Assembly: GCF_000712055.1 (NCBI RefSeq) | Contig: NZ_JOOA01000002.1 | Location: 1,922,001-1,986,000, forward strand | Length of the DNA stretch: 64,000 nt | From: Ruminococcus sp. HUN007 | Lineage (GTDB): Bacteria > Bacillota > Clostridia > Oscillospirales > Ruminococcaceae | Direction of reading: 5' to 3' | Shown here: in pieces, positions 34,442-43,269 of the stretch | Numbering within the stretch: position 1 is the first letter of the stretch | Layout of the letters: every line of letters starts with the position of its first letter | Notes under the pieces: generated by a model | What the model was told of the DNA's origin: nothing | Database searches by the model: none | Seen by the model: only the letters and a program-made list of their open reading frames with translations | Translations under genes and position numbers: made by a program

Positions 34442-36838
34442 ATGAACTACGGCTACTTTGACCTTGAAAACAAGGAATATGTTATAACAAGACCAGACAC
34501 TCCGGCTCCGTGGGTAAACTATCTCGGTTCACCTGAATACGGCGCTATCATCTCAAACAACGCAGCAGGATACAGCTTCGTTAAGTCAGGCGCAAACGGA
34601 AGAATTTCACGTTTCAGATTCAACTCAATGATGTCTCTTCCGGGCAGATATATCTACTTAAGAGACAACGACTCAAAGGACTACTGGTCAGCTTCATGGC
34701 AGCCTGTAGGCAAGTCTCTTGATGAATACAAGACAAAGACAGTTCACGGTACTGCCTACACAGTTATCACATCGGAATACTCAAAGATCACTTCAGAAGT
34801 AACATACTACGTTCCGCTCGGCAAGACATACGAAGTGTGGAACACAAAGATCACAAACAATGACACAAAGCCAAGAAATCTTTCAGCTTTCGGTTTCATT
34901 GAATTCACAAACGAAAACAACTACGAACAGGATCAGGTAAACCTTCAGTACTCACTGTTCATTTCTAGAACAAGTTTTGAAAAGAACAAGATTCTCCAGC
35001 ACCTCAACGAAAACGAAAAGAAGGACGCTACAGGTTCAAACCACAAGGAACGTTTCTTCGGCATGGTCGGTGCTCCGATCAGCGGATACTGCGGTAACTT
35101 CGACAACTTCATCGGTTCATACAGAACATACTCAAATCCGATAGCAGTTGAAAACGGCAAGTGCGACGGCACAATGAACTTCAACTCAAACTCATGCGGT
35201 GCTCTCCAGTCAGACATCACACTCGCTCCTGGTCAGTCTGTTACACTCACATACATTCTCGGTCAGAACGACGACGTAAAGGCATCTGCAATTATCGACA
35301 GATACAACGACAGAACACTCGCTGACAAGGAAGTAGCAGAACTTAAGAACTACTGGCACGAAAAGCTCAACAACTTCCAGGTAAAGACACCAAGCGAAGA
35401 GTTCAACAACATGATCAACGTATGGAACTCATACCAGTGCTTTATCACATTCATCTGGTCAAGAGCTGCTTCATTCATCTACTGCGGTCTCAGAAACGGT
35501 TACGGCTACAGAGATACAGTTCAGGATATTCAGGGTATCATCCACCTCGATCCTGAAATGGCTGCCGAAAAGATCCGTTTCATGATCTCAGCTCAGGTAG
35601 ACAACGGCGGCGGACTCCCGCTCGTTAAGTTCGACCACAACGCAGGTCACGAAGACACACCTGATGATCCTTCATACGTAAAGGCAACAGGACATCCTTC
35701 ATACAGAGCAGACGACGCACTCTGGCTCTTCCCTACAATTGAAAAGTACATCGGTGAAAGCGGAAACATCGCATTCCTCGATGAAGTTATCGTATATGCA
35801 AACGGCGGCGAAGACACAGTTTACGATCACCTCAAGAGAGCTATCAAGTTCTCAATGGATCACATGGGCGACCACAGCATGCCTGCAGGTCTCCACGCTG
35901 ACTGGAACGACTGCTTAAGACTCGGTGCAAAGGGCGAAAGCACATTCGTTGCATTCCAGCTCTACTACGCTATCAACGTTCTCAGAAGATACGCTGAAAG
36001 AAAGAACGATGCTGAATACATCAAGTACCTCGATAAGATTAAAGCAGATCTCGCAGCTTCACTCGACAAGTGCTGGGATGACGACAGATTCATCAGAGGT
36101 ATCCGTGAAGACGGAACTATAGTTGGTGCAAAGAAAGACCCTGAAGCAAACATGTGGCTCAATCCGCAGAGCTGGGGTATCATTTCAGGCTTCTCATCAA
36201 AGGAAAGAGCTGAAAAGTCAATGCAGACTGTTGAAGAACAGCTCAGCACTCCTTACGGCATCAAGCTTCTCGAACCACCGTATGCTGACCACCACTTCAA
36301 GGGCGCTCTCATGCACATCTTCAACGCGGACACAAAGGAAAACGGCGGTATCTTCTCACAGCCGCAGGGATGGGCTATCCTTGCTGAATCACTCATCGGC
36401 CACGGCGACAGAGCATTCAGGTACTTCATGAACAGCTCACCTGCTGCAATGAACGACAAGGCTGAGATCCGTGTAATCGAACCTTACGCACACGGTCAGT
36501 TCACAGAATCAAAGCGTTCACCATACGAAGGACGTTCACACGTACACTGGCTCACAGGTACAGCTTCAACAGTTATGGTAGGATGCGTTGAAGGTATCTG
36601 CGGTATGCGTCCTGACGCTGACGGTCTCCACGTAAATCCTTCTATCCCTTCATCATGGGACGGCTTCGAAATAAAGAAGTTCTTCAGAGGCAAGTGGCTC
36701 AACATCACAGTTGACAACAAGGCTCACGTACAGAGCGGCGTAAAGGAAGTTATCATCAACGGCACAAAGGCCGAAGGCGACTTCATCGCAGCTTCTGCAC
36801 TTAAGGATAATAACGATATTACAGTTGTAATGGGATAA
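34442..36838 (+). CDS. cbpA: GH94 cellobiose phosphorylase
   Basis: Splits cellobiose with phosphate into glucose 1-phosphate and glucose in the cytoplasm, saving ATP during growth on cellulose. 798 residues, close to known Ruminococcus and Clostridium enzymes. N-terminal GH94 supersandwich (MNYGYFDLENKEYVITRPD, YLGSPEYGAIISN), then the (alpha/alpha)6 barrel with LRNGYGYRDTVQD and the general acid region HADWNDCLRLG, Asp487. There is no signal peptide. AAGGAG precedes the ATG. Codon use is strongly biased to C-ending codons (AAC, TAC, CTC, AAG), unlike neighbours, a sign of high expression. Cellodextrin preference cannot be excluded. Confidence 0.92.
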   Translation: MNYGYFDLENKEYVITRPDTPAPWVNYLGSPEYGAIISNNAAGYSFVKSGANGRISRFRFNSMMSLPGRYIYLRDNDSKDYWSASWQPVGKSLDEYKTKTVHGTAYTVITSEYSKITSEVTYYVPLGKTYEVWNTKITNNDTKPRNLSAFGFIEFTNENNYEQDQVNLQYSLFISRTSFEKNKILQHLNENEKKDATGSNHKERFFGMVGAPISGYCGNFDNFIGSYRTYSNPIAVENGKCDGTMNFNSNSCGALQSDITLAPGQSVTLTYILGQNDDVKASAIIDRYNDRTLADKEVAELKNYWHEKLNNFQVKTPSEEFNNMINVWNSYQCFITFIWSRAASFIYCGLRNGYGYRDTVQDIQGIIHLDPEMAAEKIRFMISAQVDNGGGLPLVKFDHNAGHEDTPDDPSYVKATGHPSYRADDALWLFPTIEKYIGESGNIAFLDEVIVYANGGEDTVYDHLKRAIKFSMDHMGDHSMPAGLHADWNDCLRLGAKGESTFVAFQLYYAINVLRRYAERKNDAEYIKYLDKIKADLAASLDKCWDDDRFIRGIREDGTIVGAKKDPEANMWLNPQSWGIISGFSSKERAEKSMQTVEEQLSTPYGIKLLEPPYADHHFKGALMHIFNADTKENGGIFSQPQGWAILAESLIGHGDRAFRYFMNSSPAAMNDKAEIRVIEPYAHGQFTESKRSPYEGRSHVHWLTGTASTVMVGCVEGICGMRPDADGLHVNPSIPSSWDGFEIKKFFRGKWLNITVDNKAHVQSGVKEVIINGTKAEGDFIAASALKDNNDITVVMG

Positions 36839-36866
36839 TAAATGATGCACCTTACGGTGCGGTTAT

Positions 36867-36940
36867 AAAACGAGCTTCCGAATTCGTTCGGAAGCTTGTT
36901 TTTTCTATAGTAGTAATCCGAAGTTTTTGGGGTTACCTAT
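36867..36940 (+). terminator. Terminator with a degenerate repeat B (copy 8)
   Basis: Stem CTTCCGAA/TTCGGAAG with A-rich 5' flank and T6 downstream ends the cellobiose phosphorylase transcript. It is preceded by GCACCTTACGGTGC and followed by CTATAGTAGTAATCC...GGTTAC, a diverged version of repeat B with the hairpin changed on both sides. Confidence 0.8.
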
Positions 36941-36945
36941 GTTTT

Positions 36946-38238
36946 TCATAACAGTTCTTTCATACGGTCGGCAAGATAAAGCGGCATGTTTGTGAATGCA
37001 CCGTCTTTTCTGTATCCGAGTTTTGAAAAACGCACTGCATGTTCAGGATTTTTTTCAGAGATGAATCTTCTGAATGACGGCGCAGAGCGGTCTTCGCCGG
37101 CTTTGACTTCAACTGGGATTATTTCTGATCCGTTTTGTATAACAAAATCTATCTCGCTGTTTTTATCAGAATAGTACCGCGGACTTACTTCAAATTGTCT
37201 TTTCAGCTGCTGCAGAACATAGTTTTCTGTCAGTGCTCCTTTGAACTGATAATCTGATTTTAAGAGTATAGCACTGTTGTCTATTCCGGCCATATTTTTA
37301 AGAAGACCGGTATCGAACATAAACAGCTTGAACTGATCCAGCTTATCAAATGCAGCGAGCGGATGTTCGGCTTTGGCAACGTTGCACACCTTGTTAAGCA
37401 TTCCTGCGGAAACAAGCCATTCTATAGCTTCCTCAAAGTCCCTTGCACGCGCGCCCTCGCGAACTGCTCCGTACATGAATTTTTCATTTGCTTTTGCGAG
37501 CTGTGATACTATACTTCTGAATACCATTAATATGCGGCCGCTGTTTACTTTTCCGCTGTGTTTTGAAAAATCATTTTCATATATTTCTGTAAGTTCACGC
37601 TGAATAACGGATATACGTGCCGGATCTTTATATCTGATCCATGAATCAACGCATTCCGGCATACCGCCTATTATAAAATAATTATTACACGCATCAGTAA
37701 GACGATCATGAAATATCTCTTCGATCTCCTGATCCTTTTCTATTGAGCAGTAATATGAATACAGCGCCTCATCAGTGGCGCACAGATATTCTGAAAAAGT
37801 CATTGGATACAGATCAAGAAGATTTACCTTGCCTACAGGGTATGATTTTGGCTGAGCCAGAAGTGTGCCGAGAAGACTTCCGGCGGCAATGATGTGATAC
37901 TCTCTGGCTTTTTCCATGAAATATTTCAGGGCACCAAGCGCTGACGGACACTCCTGTACTTCATCGAATATGATAAGAGTTTTTTCCGGAAATATCTTTT
38001 TCCCGCTTAAAAGTGACAGCAGTTCAATTATCCGGTGAGGGTCTTTGTTTTTTTCAAAAACAGATTTTATGGATTCTTCTTCATCAAAGTTCAGATAAAC
38101 ATAATCCCCGTAGCAGGTTTTTCCGAATTCTTTCATGAGCCATGTTTTTCCCACCTGTCTGGCACCCTTTATTATAAGCGGTTTCCGTTCAGGGTCTGTT
38201 TTCCATCGCATTAATTGTTCTATTGATTTTCTGTTCAT
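36946..38238 (-). CDS. AAA-type ATPase with DUF4143 domain (2)
   Basis: 430-residue paralogue of the protein at 22301-23605. Walker A is GARQVGKTW (25-33), Walker B LIIFDEVQ, followed by IIAAGSLLGTLLAQPKSYPVGKV and a C-terminal nuclease-like end (SEIDFVIQNGSEIIPVEVKAG) with an ExK core. Function unknown. Its upstream region carries four iterated motifs at about 33-bp spacing, related to those before the first paralogue. Confidence 0.85.
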   Translation of the reverse strand: MNRKSIEQLMRWKTDPERKPLIIKGARQVGKTWLMKEFGKTCYGDYVYLNFDEEESIKSVFEKNKDPHRIIELLSLLSGKKIFPEKTLIIFDEVQECPSALGALKYFMEKAREYHIIAAGSLLGTLLAQPKSYPVGKVNLLDLYPMTFSEYLCATDEALYSYYCSIEKDQEIEEIFHDRLTDACNNYFIIGGMPECVDSWIRYKDPARISVIQRELTEIYENDFSKHSGKVNSGRILMVFRSIVSQLAKANEKFMYGAVREGARARDFEEAIEWLVSAGMLNKVCNVAKAEHPLAAFDKLDQFKLFMFDTGLLKNMAGIDNSAILLKSDYQFKGALTENYVLQQLKRQFEVSPRYYSDKNSEIDFVIQNGSEIIPVEVKAGEDRSAPSFRRFISEKNPEHAVRFSKLGYRKDGAFTNMPLYLADRMKELL

Positions 38239-38267
38239 ACAATCACCTGTTTACGTGGTTTGCAATC

Positions 38268-38390
38268 AGTCAAACACATTTTTCCGGTTTTTTGAGAGCT
38301 GTTTCCACACATTTTTCGACTTTTTCAGAGAGGATTTCACACATTTTTCTGAATGATTTACACTTAGTTTAACACATTTTTCTGAAAAAA
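38268..38390 (-). repeat. 33-bp iterated motif upstream of DUF4143 ATPase 2
   Basis: On the minus strand GAAAAATGTG occurs four times. The plus-strand CACATTTTTC cores start at 38275, 38308, 38340 and 38373, spaced 33, 32 and 33 bp. Only the core is conserved between copies. The core resembles the GAAAAAATG(C/T)G core of the array at 22160-22275. Confidence 0.85.
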
Positions 38391-38424
38391 TCAACTCAAA
38401 GTGTACCGGTCAGGAACATCAGAC

Positions 38425-38446
38425 TTTGAACGCGCGCGCGTTCAAA
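38425..38446. repeat. Perfect 22-bp palindrome with alternating CG core
   Basis: TTTGAACGCGCG mirrored by CGCGCGTTCAAA, with a further GCGCGCG tract at 38462-38468. It lies between the ATPase upstream region and the thiS promoter. It could be a protein-binding site or terminator remnant. Confidence 0.6.
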
Positions 38447-38487
38447 TTTGAGCTAACCAATCGCGCGCGTGTTCCATTTTTTTATCA

Positions 38488-38516
38488 TTGACATCAGCAC
38501 TTTTATGTGCTAAACT
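38488..38516 (+). promoter_or_regulatory. Promoter of the thi operon
   Basis: TTGACA (38488-38493), 17 bp, TAAACT (38511-38516), about 130 bp before thiS. Confidence 0.65.
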
Positions 38517-38550
38517 ATAAGTAATTAAATAACATTAATCTTGCAGCGTC

Positions 38551-38584
38551 AAAGGGGTGCACCACCACGGGTGCATCCCTTTTT
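38551..38584 (+). terminator. Hairpin in the thiS leader, possible attenuator
   Basis: A 13-bp stem (38551-38563 with 38570-38582, AAAGGG.TGCACC / GGTGCA.CCCTTT) followed by T's. CGTCAAA before it and TTTGACG after it can form a competing outer stem. The conserved TPP riboswitch core (CUGAGA and following) is not found. The leader could still respond to another signal. Confidence 0.5.
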
Positions 38585-38647
38585 CTGTCTTTTTGACGAC
38601 GGATCACGACGACTGACGCCTGCGGAAAATGCATTTTTGAAAGGAAG

Positions 38648-38854
38648 ATGAAAATGAAACTGACAATAAACGGCGAAAGCGTGACACTTGACAAGCCGAC
38701 AACAGTAAGCGAATACCTTGCTGCAAACGGATACAAGCCGGCAAGAATAGCTGTTGAAATAAACGAGGTGATCCTCCCGAAGGATCAGTACGAAACACAT
38801 AATCTCTGCGAAGGCGACCTTGTGGAAATCGTTACCTTCATGGGAGGCGGCTGA
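38648..38854 (+). CDS. thiS: Sulfur carrier protein ThiS
   Basis: Small ubiquitin-like carrier whose C-terminal glycine is converted to thiocarboxylate to supply sulfur for the thiazole ring of thiamine. 66-68 residues ending in the required GG (VEIVTFMGGG). AAAGGAAG is better spaced for the second ATG (38654) than the first (38648). First gene of the thiS-thiG-(insert)-thiH-thiE group. The 157-bp gap to thiG has no ORF. No thiF adenylyltransferase is seen in the window. Confidence 0.9.
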   Translation: MKMKLTINGESVTLDKPTTVSEYLAANGYKPARIAVEINEVILPKDQYETHNLCEGDLVEIVTFMGGG

Positions 38855-39011
38855 TATTTACGTGCAAAGACTGACATCAGTAACACTGAACTGTGTAATC
38901 CACTGCAGTTTAAGTACACTGATAAATATCAAAACAAAGCTTCTGCTCCGATCCCATCGCTGATCTTGAACCGATCAGCATTCCAGTAATATTTGTAAAG
39001 GACTTGAATAT

Positions 39012-39782
39012 ATGAACAACGACAAACTTATAATCGGCGGACACGAATTTACATCCCGTTTCATACTCGGATCAGGAAAGTTTTCTGTAAGAGACACAAA
39101 GACCGTTCTCGAAAACGGCGGAGTTGAAATGGCAACACTTTCAGTAAGAAGAGCCAACACCGGCGACAAGGAAAACATACTCGATTACATACCTGAAGGC
39201 ATCACGCTTCTTCCGAATACAAGCGGTGCAAGAACAGCTGAAGAAGCAGTCCGTATCGCAAGACTGGCAAGGGAAATGGGATGCGGCGACTTCGTAAAGA
39301 TCGAGATCATCCGCGACTCGAAATATCTCCTTCCGGACAACGAAGAAACAGTAAAGGCAACTGAAATACTTGCAAAGGAAGGCTTCATCGTAATGCCTTA
39401 CATGATGCCGGACCTTGCAGCCGCAAGAAAACTTGAAGCTGCCGGAGCAGCATCCATCATGCCGCTCGCCGCTCCTATCGGAAGCAACAAGGGACTGTGT
39501 ACAAAGGATTTCATAAAGATCATATGCGAGGAAACTGACCTTCCGGTCATCGTTGACGCAGGTATAGGCAAGCCGTCACAGGCATGTGAGGCAATGGAAC
39601 TCGGATGCGCGGCAGTAATGGCAAATACAGCTATTGCAACTGCCGGTGATATTGCACTTATGGCAAAAGCCTTTAAACTCGCAGTCGAAGCCGGACGCCT
39701 TGCATATCTCGCAAAAACCGGCCGCGTACTCGAAAACCGCGGCGAGGCATCAAGTCCGCTTACGGGATTTCTTCATGACTGA
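39012..39782 (+). CDS. thiG: Thiazole synthase ThiG
   Basis: Builds the thiazole phosphate from 1-deoxyxylulose 5-phosphate, dehydroglycine and ThiS thiocarboxylate. 256 residues, (beta/alpha)8 barrel with [19 protein letters not shown], the Schiff-base lysine region [21 protein letters not shown] and [18 protein letters not shown]. The last 18 codons ([16 protein letters not shown]) fall in a 63-bp direct repeat with 40973-41035, marking an insertion after the gene. Confidence 0.95.
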   Translation: MNNDKLIIGGHEFTSRFILGSGKFSVRDTKTVLENGGVEMATLSVRRANTGDKENILDYIPEGITLLPNTSGARTAEEAVRIARLAREMGCGDFVKIEIIRDSKYLLPDNEETVKATEILAKEGFIVMPYMMPDLAAARKLEAAGAASIMPLAAPIGSNKGLCTKDFIKIICEETDLPVIVDAGIGKPSQACEAMELGCAAVMANTAIATAGDIALMAKAFKLAVEAGRLAYLAKTGRVLENRGEASSPLTGFLHD

Positions 39783-39791
39783 TAAGGGAAA
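39729..39791 (+). repeat. Left direct repeat: thiG 3' end
   Basis: 63 bp identical to 40973-41035 except two bases, both silent in the thiG reading frame (CTC/CTT and GGC/GGT). Confidence 0.9.
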
Positions 39792-39906
39792 ATAGCAAAA
39801 ATATTTGACAAGGCTGGCGCTAAGCTCTACAAAACATCGGATATATTTTCAAACGCTAAAGTAGTGATTGCCTCCGAAGACGTTTGGAGCAAAGGAGGGC
39901 TTACAT

Positions 39907-40977
39907 ATGAACCCAAAACTTATCAGAGACAAATTTCGTTCAAGGACACCGTTGTGCATACGTATCAGGGATGGTATATTGTATTTAAATACTCAGATTG
40001 AAATAGCTCGATCAGATGGACTGCGTGCTGGCACATATTGTGAGTTTACAAGGCTTAACCTTCCTTTAACACCTTCAGAAATAGGTCTTGCCGCAAAAAA
40101 CTTGATCTCAACATTCAATTCACTATCAGATTTAACTGAAGAACAATTCATATCTCTAAAGGGGATAAAAGTTGAAGAATACAACGCCATCTCTGATGAC
40201 ATATATCTTAAATCTACAAATGCAAAATCTTTTGATGAGCTAAACGAATATTATGAAGAATGTGTAGTTTTTTATAATATTGATTCGGACATTTATGAAT
40301 TCAATATTTCAAGTATATGCGAACAAGGCAAACGCAAAATCAAAAAGCTATACAAATCTACAGGAACAGAAGATATCCTCACCTTTGAAACACCACTCAT
40401 TTTTAAAGACAGTATTACTTCTGAAGCACTTGGAACAATGATACTCGAAGCTTTTGACCGCAGTCATAAAATGTCCCTTAAACTATCAGGTAAATACATT
40501 CCTCCTAAAACTATTGAAATTTACAACAACATATCTGTTGAATTTACTCCTCCAAATGATAAGCACTTTACTGATCTTGATGACGGAGGGATAGGTGAAA
40601 TATATCAGCTTTATTCCTATGTACCTAAAGAAGGAGCAAAAGCTACCGATGCTATTGCTCTGACTTCTGCACCTGAATTATTCAAAGAATTAACTGTTCA
40701 GAACATACGTGAAGAATGGATAAGAACATATGGTGAACCGGATGAGATCTGTGTTACGGAAAAACAATACGGTATATTCAAATTCCGTGCAGAAATAAAA
40801 AACAAAGATTATTACTGCATATCATATATCACTACGATCGATTGCGGTGAATTTACGCAAAATCTGGAATGTGGTATGCAAATAATTTCACCTGCCAGGA
40901 AAAAGAAGCTTTGCGCTTCTCTGGCAGAATCAATTGAGCAGTTCGCTCTTAGCTGTAAAATAAAGTATCAGTCTTGA
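39907..40977 (+). CDS. Cargo gene of the thiG insertion, unknown function
   Basis: 356 residues from ATG 39907, set by AAAGGAGGG. No signal peptide or membrane segment, no family recognised. It begins MNPKLIRDKFRSRTPLCIRI and contains a late region PELFKELTVQNIREEWIRTYGEPDEI. Base composition is more AT-rich than the thi genes, suggesting separate origin. A second frame is open from 39792 to about 40003 and also looks protein-like, perhaps an older gene remnant overlapped by this start. Confidence 0.6.
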   Translation: MNPKLIRDKFRSRTPLCIRIRDGILYLNTQIEIARSDGLRAGTYCEFTRLNLPLTPSEIGLAAKNLISTFNSLSDLTEEQFISLKGIKVEEYNAISDDIYLKSTNAKSFDELNEYYEECVVFYNIDSDIYEFNISSICEQGKRKIKKLYKSTGTEDILTFETPLIFKDSITSEALGTMILEAFDRSHKMSLKLSGKYIPPKTIEIYNNISVEFTPPNDKHFTDLDDGGIGEIYQLYSYVPKEGAKATDAIALTSAPELFKELTVQNIREEWIRTYGEPDEICVTEKQYGIFKFRAEIKNKDYYCISYITTIDCGEFTQNLECGMQIISPARKKKLCASLAESIEQFALSCKIKYQS

Positions 40978-41035
40978 AAACCGCGGTGAGGCATCAAGTC
41001 CGCTTACGGGATTTCTTCATGACTGATAAGGGAAA
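40973..41035 (+). repeat. Right direct repeat: second copy of the thiG 3' end
   Basis: Encodes again [17 protein letters not shown] and stop, out of context. The stop of the cargo ORF (TGA at 40975-40977) is formed at its very start. Confidence 0.9.
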
Positions 41036-41047
41036 GGATAAATCAAT

Positions 41048-42202
41048 TTGGAAAACAGAATAGACCACATGAAATATCTCGAAGGAATGGAAGTCATCGA
41101 CAGCGATATTCCGGACAGAGTAATAAAGGCAATGAATGACTACGCCCCGGAAAGCTTCAAAGCGACCGACGTAACGAATGCGCTGAGAAAGGAAGTACTT
41201 AGTCCGGCTGATTTCGCCGCACTTCTTTCCCCTGCTGCTGAACCGTATCTTGAACAGATCGCAGCCCGTGCGAAAGAGGAAACGAGAAAGCATTTCGGCA
41301 ACTCTGTCATGATGTTCACACCGCTCTACATTGCAAACTACTGCGAAAACCACTGCATCTACTGCGGATTCAACTGCATGAACAAAATACACCGTGCAAA
41401 GCTTTCACCGGAGGAGATCGACCACGAGATGAAGCTTATCGCTGAAACGGGACTGGAGGAAGTACTCATTCTCACCGGCGAAAGCAGAAAGATGTCTGAC
41501 GTAAAGTATATCGGTGAAGCGTGTAAGATAGCTTCGAAATACTTCAGAGTCATCGGACTGGAAATTTATCCGCTCAACGTGGATGAATACCGCTACCTGC
41601 AGGAATGCGGAGCTGACTATGTAACCGTATTTCAGGAGACATACGACAGCGACAGATATGAGACCCTTCACCTTGCCGGACACAAGCGCATTTTCCCGTA
41701 CCGTTTCAATGCGCAGGAAAGAGCGATAATGGGAGGCATGAGAGGTGTGGGATTTGCGGCACTTCTCGGACTTTCCGACTTCAGAAAAGACGCCTTTGCA
41801 ACAGGAATGCACGCTTATCTCCTGCAGAAAAAATATCCGCACGCCGAGATCGCATTCTCATGCCCGCGTCTGCGACCGACTATCAACCATGACGAAATAA
41901 ATCCGAAGGACGTACACGAACGTCAGCTTTTCCAGGTAATGTGCGCTTACAGAATATTCATGCCGTTTGCGAGCATGACCATATCAACAAGGGAACGTGC
42001 CGGATTCAGGGATCACGTAATAGGCGTTGCAGCTACCAAGATATCTGCCGGAGTAAGCACCGGAATAGGCGGACATTCAGGTGAGGAGGAAAAGGGAGAT
42101 GCACAGTTCATCATCTCTGATCCGAGAACAGTTGACGAAGTCCGTGACGCCATCAAAGCAATGGGATGCCAGCCGGTATTCAACGACTACGTAAGGGTAT
42201 AA
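41048..42202 (+). CDS. thiH: 2-iminoacetate synthase ThiH (radical SAM)
   Basis: Cleaves tyrosine to dehydroglycine for the thiazole ring in anaerobes. 384 residues with the 4Fe-4S motif CENHCIYC (99-106) followed by GFNCMN, then LILTGESRKMSD, GLEIYPLNVDEY, TVFQETYD and a C-terminal ISTRERAGFRDHVIG. Starts at TTG 41048 with AAGGAT upstream. It was presumably separated from thiG by the insertion. Confidence 0.93.
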   Translation: MENRIDHMKYLEGMEVIDSDIPDRVIKAMNDYAPESFKATDVTNALRKEVLSPADFAALLSPAAEPYLEQIAARAKEETRKHFGNSVMMFTPLYIANYCENHCIYCGFNCMNKIHRAKLSPEEIDHEMKLIAETGLEEVLILTGESRKMSDVKYIGEACKIASKYFRVIGLEIYPLNVDEYRYLQECGADYVTVFQETYDSDRYETLHLAGHKRIFPYRFNAQERAIMGGMRGVGFAALLGLSDFRKDAFATGMHAYLLQKKYPHAEIAFSCPRLRPTINHDEINPKDVHERQLFQVMCAYRIFMPFASMTISTRERAGFRDHVIGVAATKISAGVSTGIGGHSGEEEKGDAQFIISDPRTVDEVRDAIKAMGCQPVFNDYVRV

Positions 42203-42205
42203 GCT

Positions 42206-42772
42206 ATGAGAATATGTGTTACAAACAGACTCCTGTGCAGGGGTGACTTTTATGAGACTGTAAGGAAAGCATGCGAGACCGCCGGAATGGTCATACTGCG
42301 TGAAAAGGATCTTACAGAAACTGAATACACTGAACTCGCCCGTAAAATCAAAGAAATCTGTGCCGAAACCGGCACAGATTTTTGTATAAACAAATACGCA
42401 GGGGCTGCAAGGGCTGTGGGATGTGATGCCCTGCAGCTTTCGTACAGTGATTTTCCCGCGCTTCCGGAAAAATTCTGCCGTACAGGAGTTTCAGTCCACT
42501 CAGTGAAAGAAGCTGTAACTGCCGCAGAAAAAGGAGCCGACTTCCTTATCGCCGGACATATTTTTGCCACCGACTGCAAGAAAGGAGTTCCGCCCCGCGG
42601 CCTCAGGTTTTTAACAGAGATAATCTCAAATGTTGAAATTCCGGTATACGCAATAGGCGGAATAAATGAGGAAAACGAACATTCCGTACTTGAATGCGGC
42701 GCTGCCGGAGTATGTATCATGTCCGGATATATGAATTTTCAGAATTCACTTGACAGATCAGTTTATGTGTGA
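42206..42772 (+). CDS. thiE: Thiamine phosphate synthase / TenI-like protein
   Basis: 188-residue TIM-barrel protein of the ThiE/TenI family, which joins thiazole and pyrimidine phosphates or aromatises the thiazole. Motifs are REKDLTETEY, FCINKYAGAARAVGCDALQLSY, GVSVHSVKEAVTAAEKGADFLIAGHIF and PVYAIGGINEEN. The start is 4 bp after thiH. Being short and lacking parts of the ThiE pyrimidine site by eye, TenI-like thiazole tautomerase is a real alternative. Confidence 0.8.
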   Translation: MRICVTNRLLCRGDFYETVRKACETAGMVILREKDLTETEYTELARKIKEICAETGTDFCINKYAGAARAVGCDALQLSYSDFPALPEKFCRTGVSVHSVKEAVTAAEKGADFLIAGHIFATDCKKGVPPRGLRFLTEIISNVEIPVYAIGGINEENEHSVLECGAAGVCIMSGYMNFQNSLDRSVYV

Positions 42773-42809
42773 TACAATATAATTGTAAACAACAAAAGGC
42801 GGTGATCTT

Positions 42810-43256
42810 ATGGATTATGATTACAAAGAAGCAATGAAACTTGATAACCAGCTCTGCTTTCCGCTTTACGCTGCATCAAGAGTCGTTACAGGAGCATACA
42901 CTCCGTATCTGAAACCACTGGGTCTGACGTACACGCAGTACATTGTCATGCTCGTGCTGTGGGAACAGGACGGTATCACCGTCGGTGATCTGTGCAGAAG
43001 ACTTATGCTGGACAGCGGCACTCTTTCCCCGCTCATTAAAAAGATGATCTCTCTCGGCTATGTTACCAAAGAGCACAGCAAAGAAGACGAACGTGTTGTT
43101 CTTATACATCTTACCGAACAGGGAAAAGCACTGCAGGAAAAAGCAAAGGACATTCCGCAGCAGGTCGGTAAATGCGTAAAAATAGAACCTGAAAAAGCGA
43201 AGCAGCTTTACTTACTGCTTTACGAATTATTAAAATCAAACAACGACGAATTCTGA
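42810..43256 (+). CDS. ohrR: MarR-family regulator, OhrR-like peroxide sensor
   Basis: 148-residue winged-helix repressor. The N-terminus LDNQLCFPLYAASR with Cys16 matches the redox-sensing cysteine of OhrR. The wing region is KEDERVVLIHLTEQG. It precedes a glutathione peroxidase by 13 bp, so it likely senses organic peroxides and controls that gene and itself. GGCGGTGA precedes the ATG. Confidence 0.85.
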   Translation: MDYDYKEAMKLDNQLCFPLYAASRVVTGAYTPYLKPLGLTYTQYIVMLVLWEQDGITVGDLCRRLMLDSGTLSPLIKKMISLGYVTKEHSKEDERVVLIHLTEQGKALQEKAKDIPQQVGKCVKIEPEKAKQLYLLLYELLKSNNDEF

Positions 43257-43269
43257 AAGGAGCATAATT

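Larger units (their letters stand above)
39792..41035 (+). mobile_element. 1.24-kb one-gene insertion between thiG and thiH
   Basis: Bounded on the right by a second copy of the thiG 3' end. It holds one ORF (39907-40977) whose stop codon lies inside the right repeat. The layout is that of an integrative unit that targets a gene end and restores it, but no recombinase is encoded. An imported or duplicated fragment by homologous recombination is the alternative. Confidence 0.65.

Noticed and set aside
38521..38650. TPP riboswitch expected upstream of thiamine genes
   Set aside because: The conserved TPP-binding core cannot be found; only a terminator-like hairpin is present.
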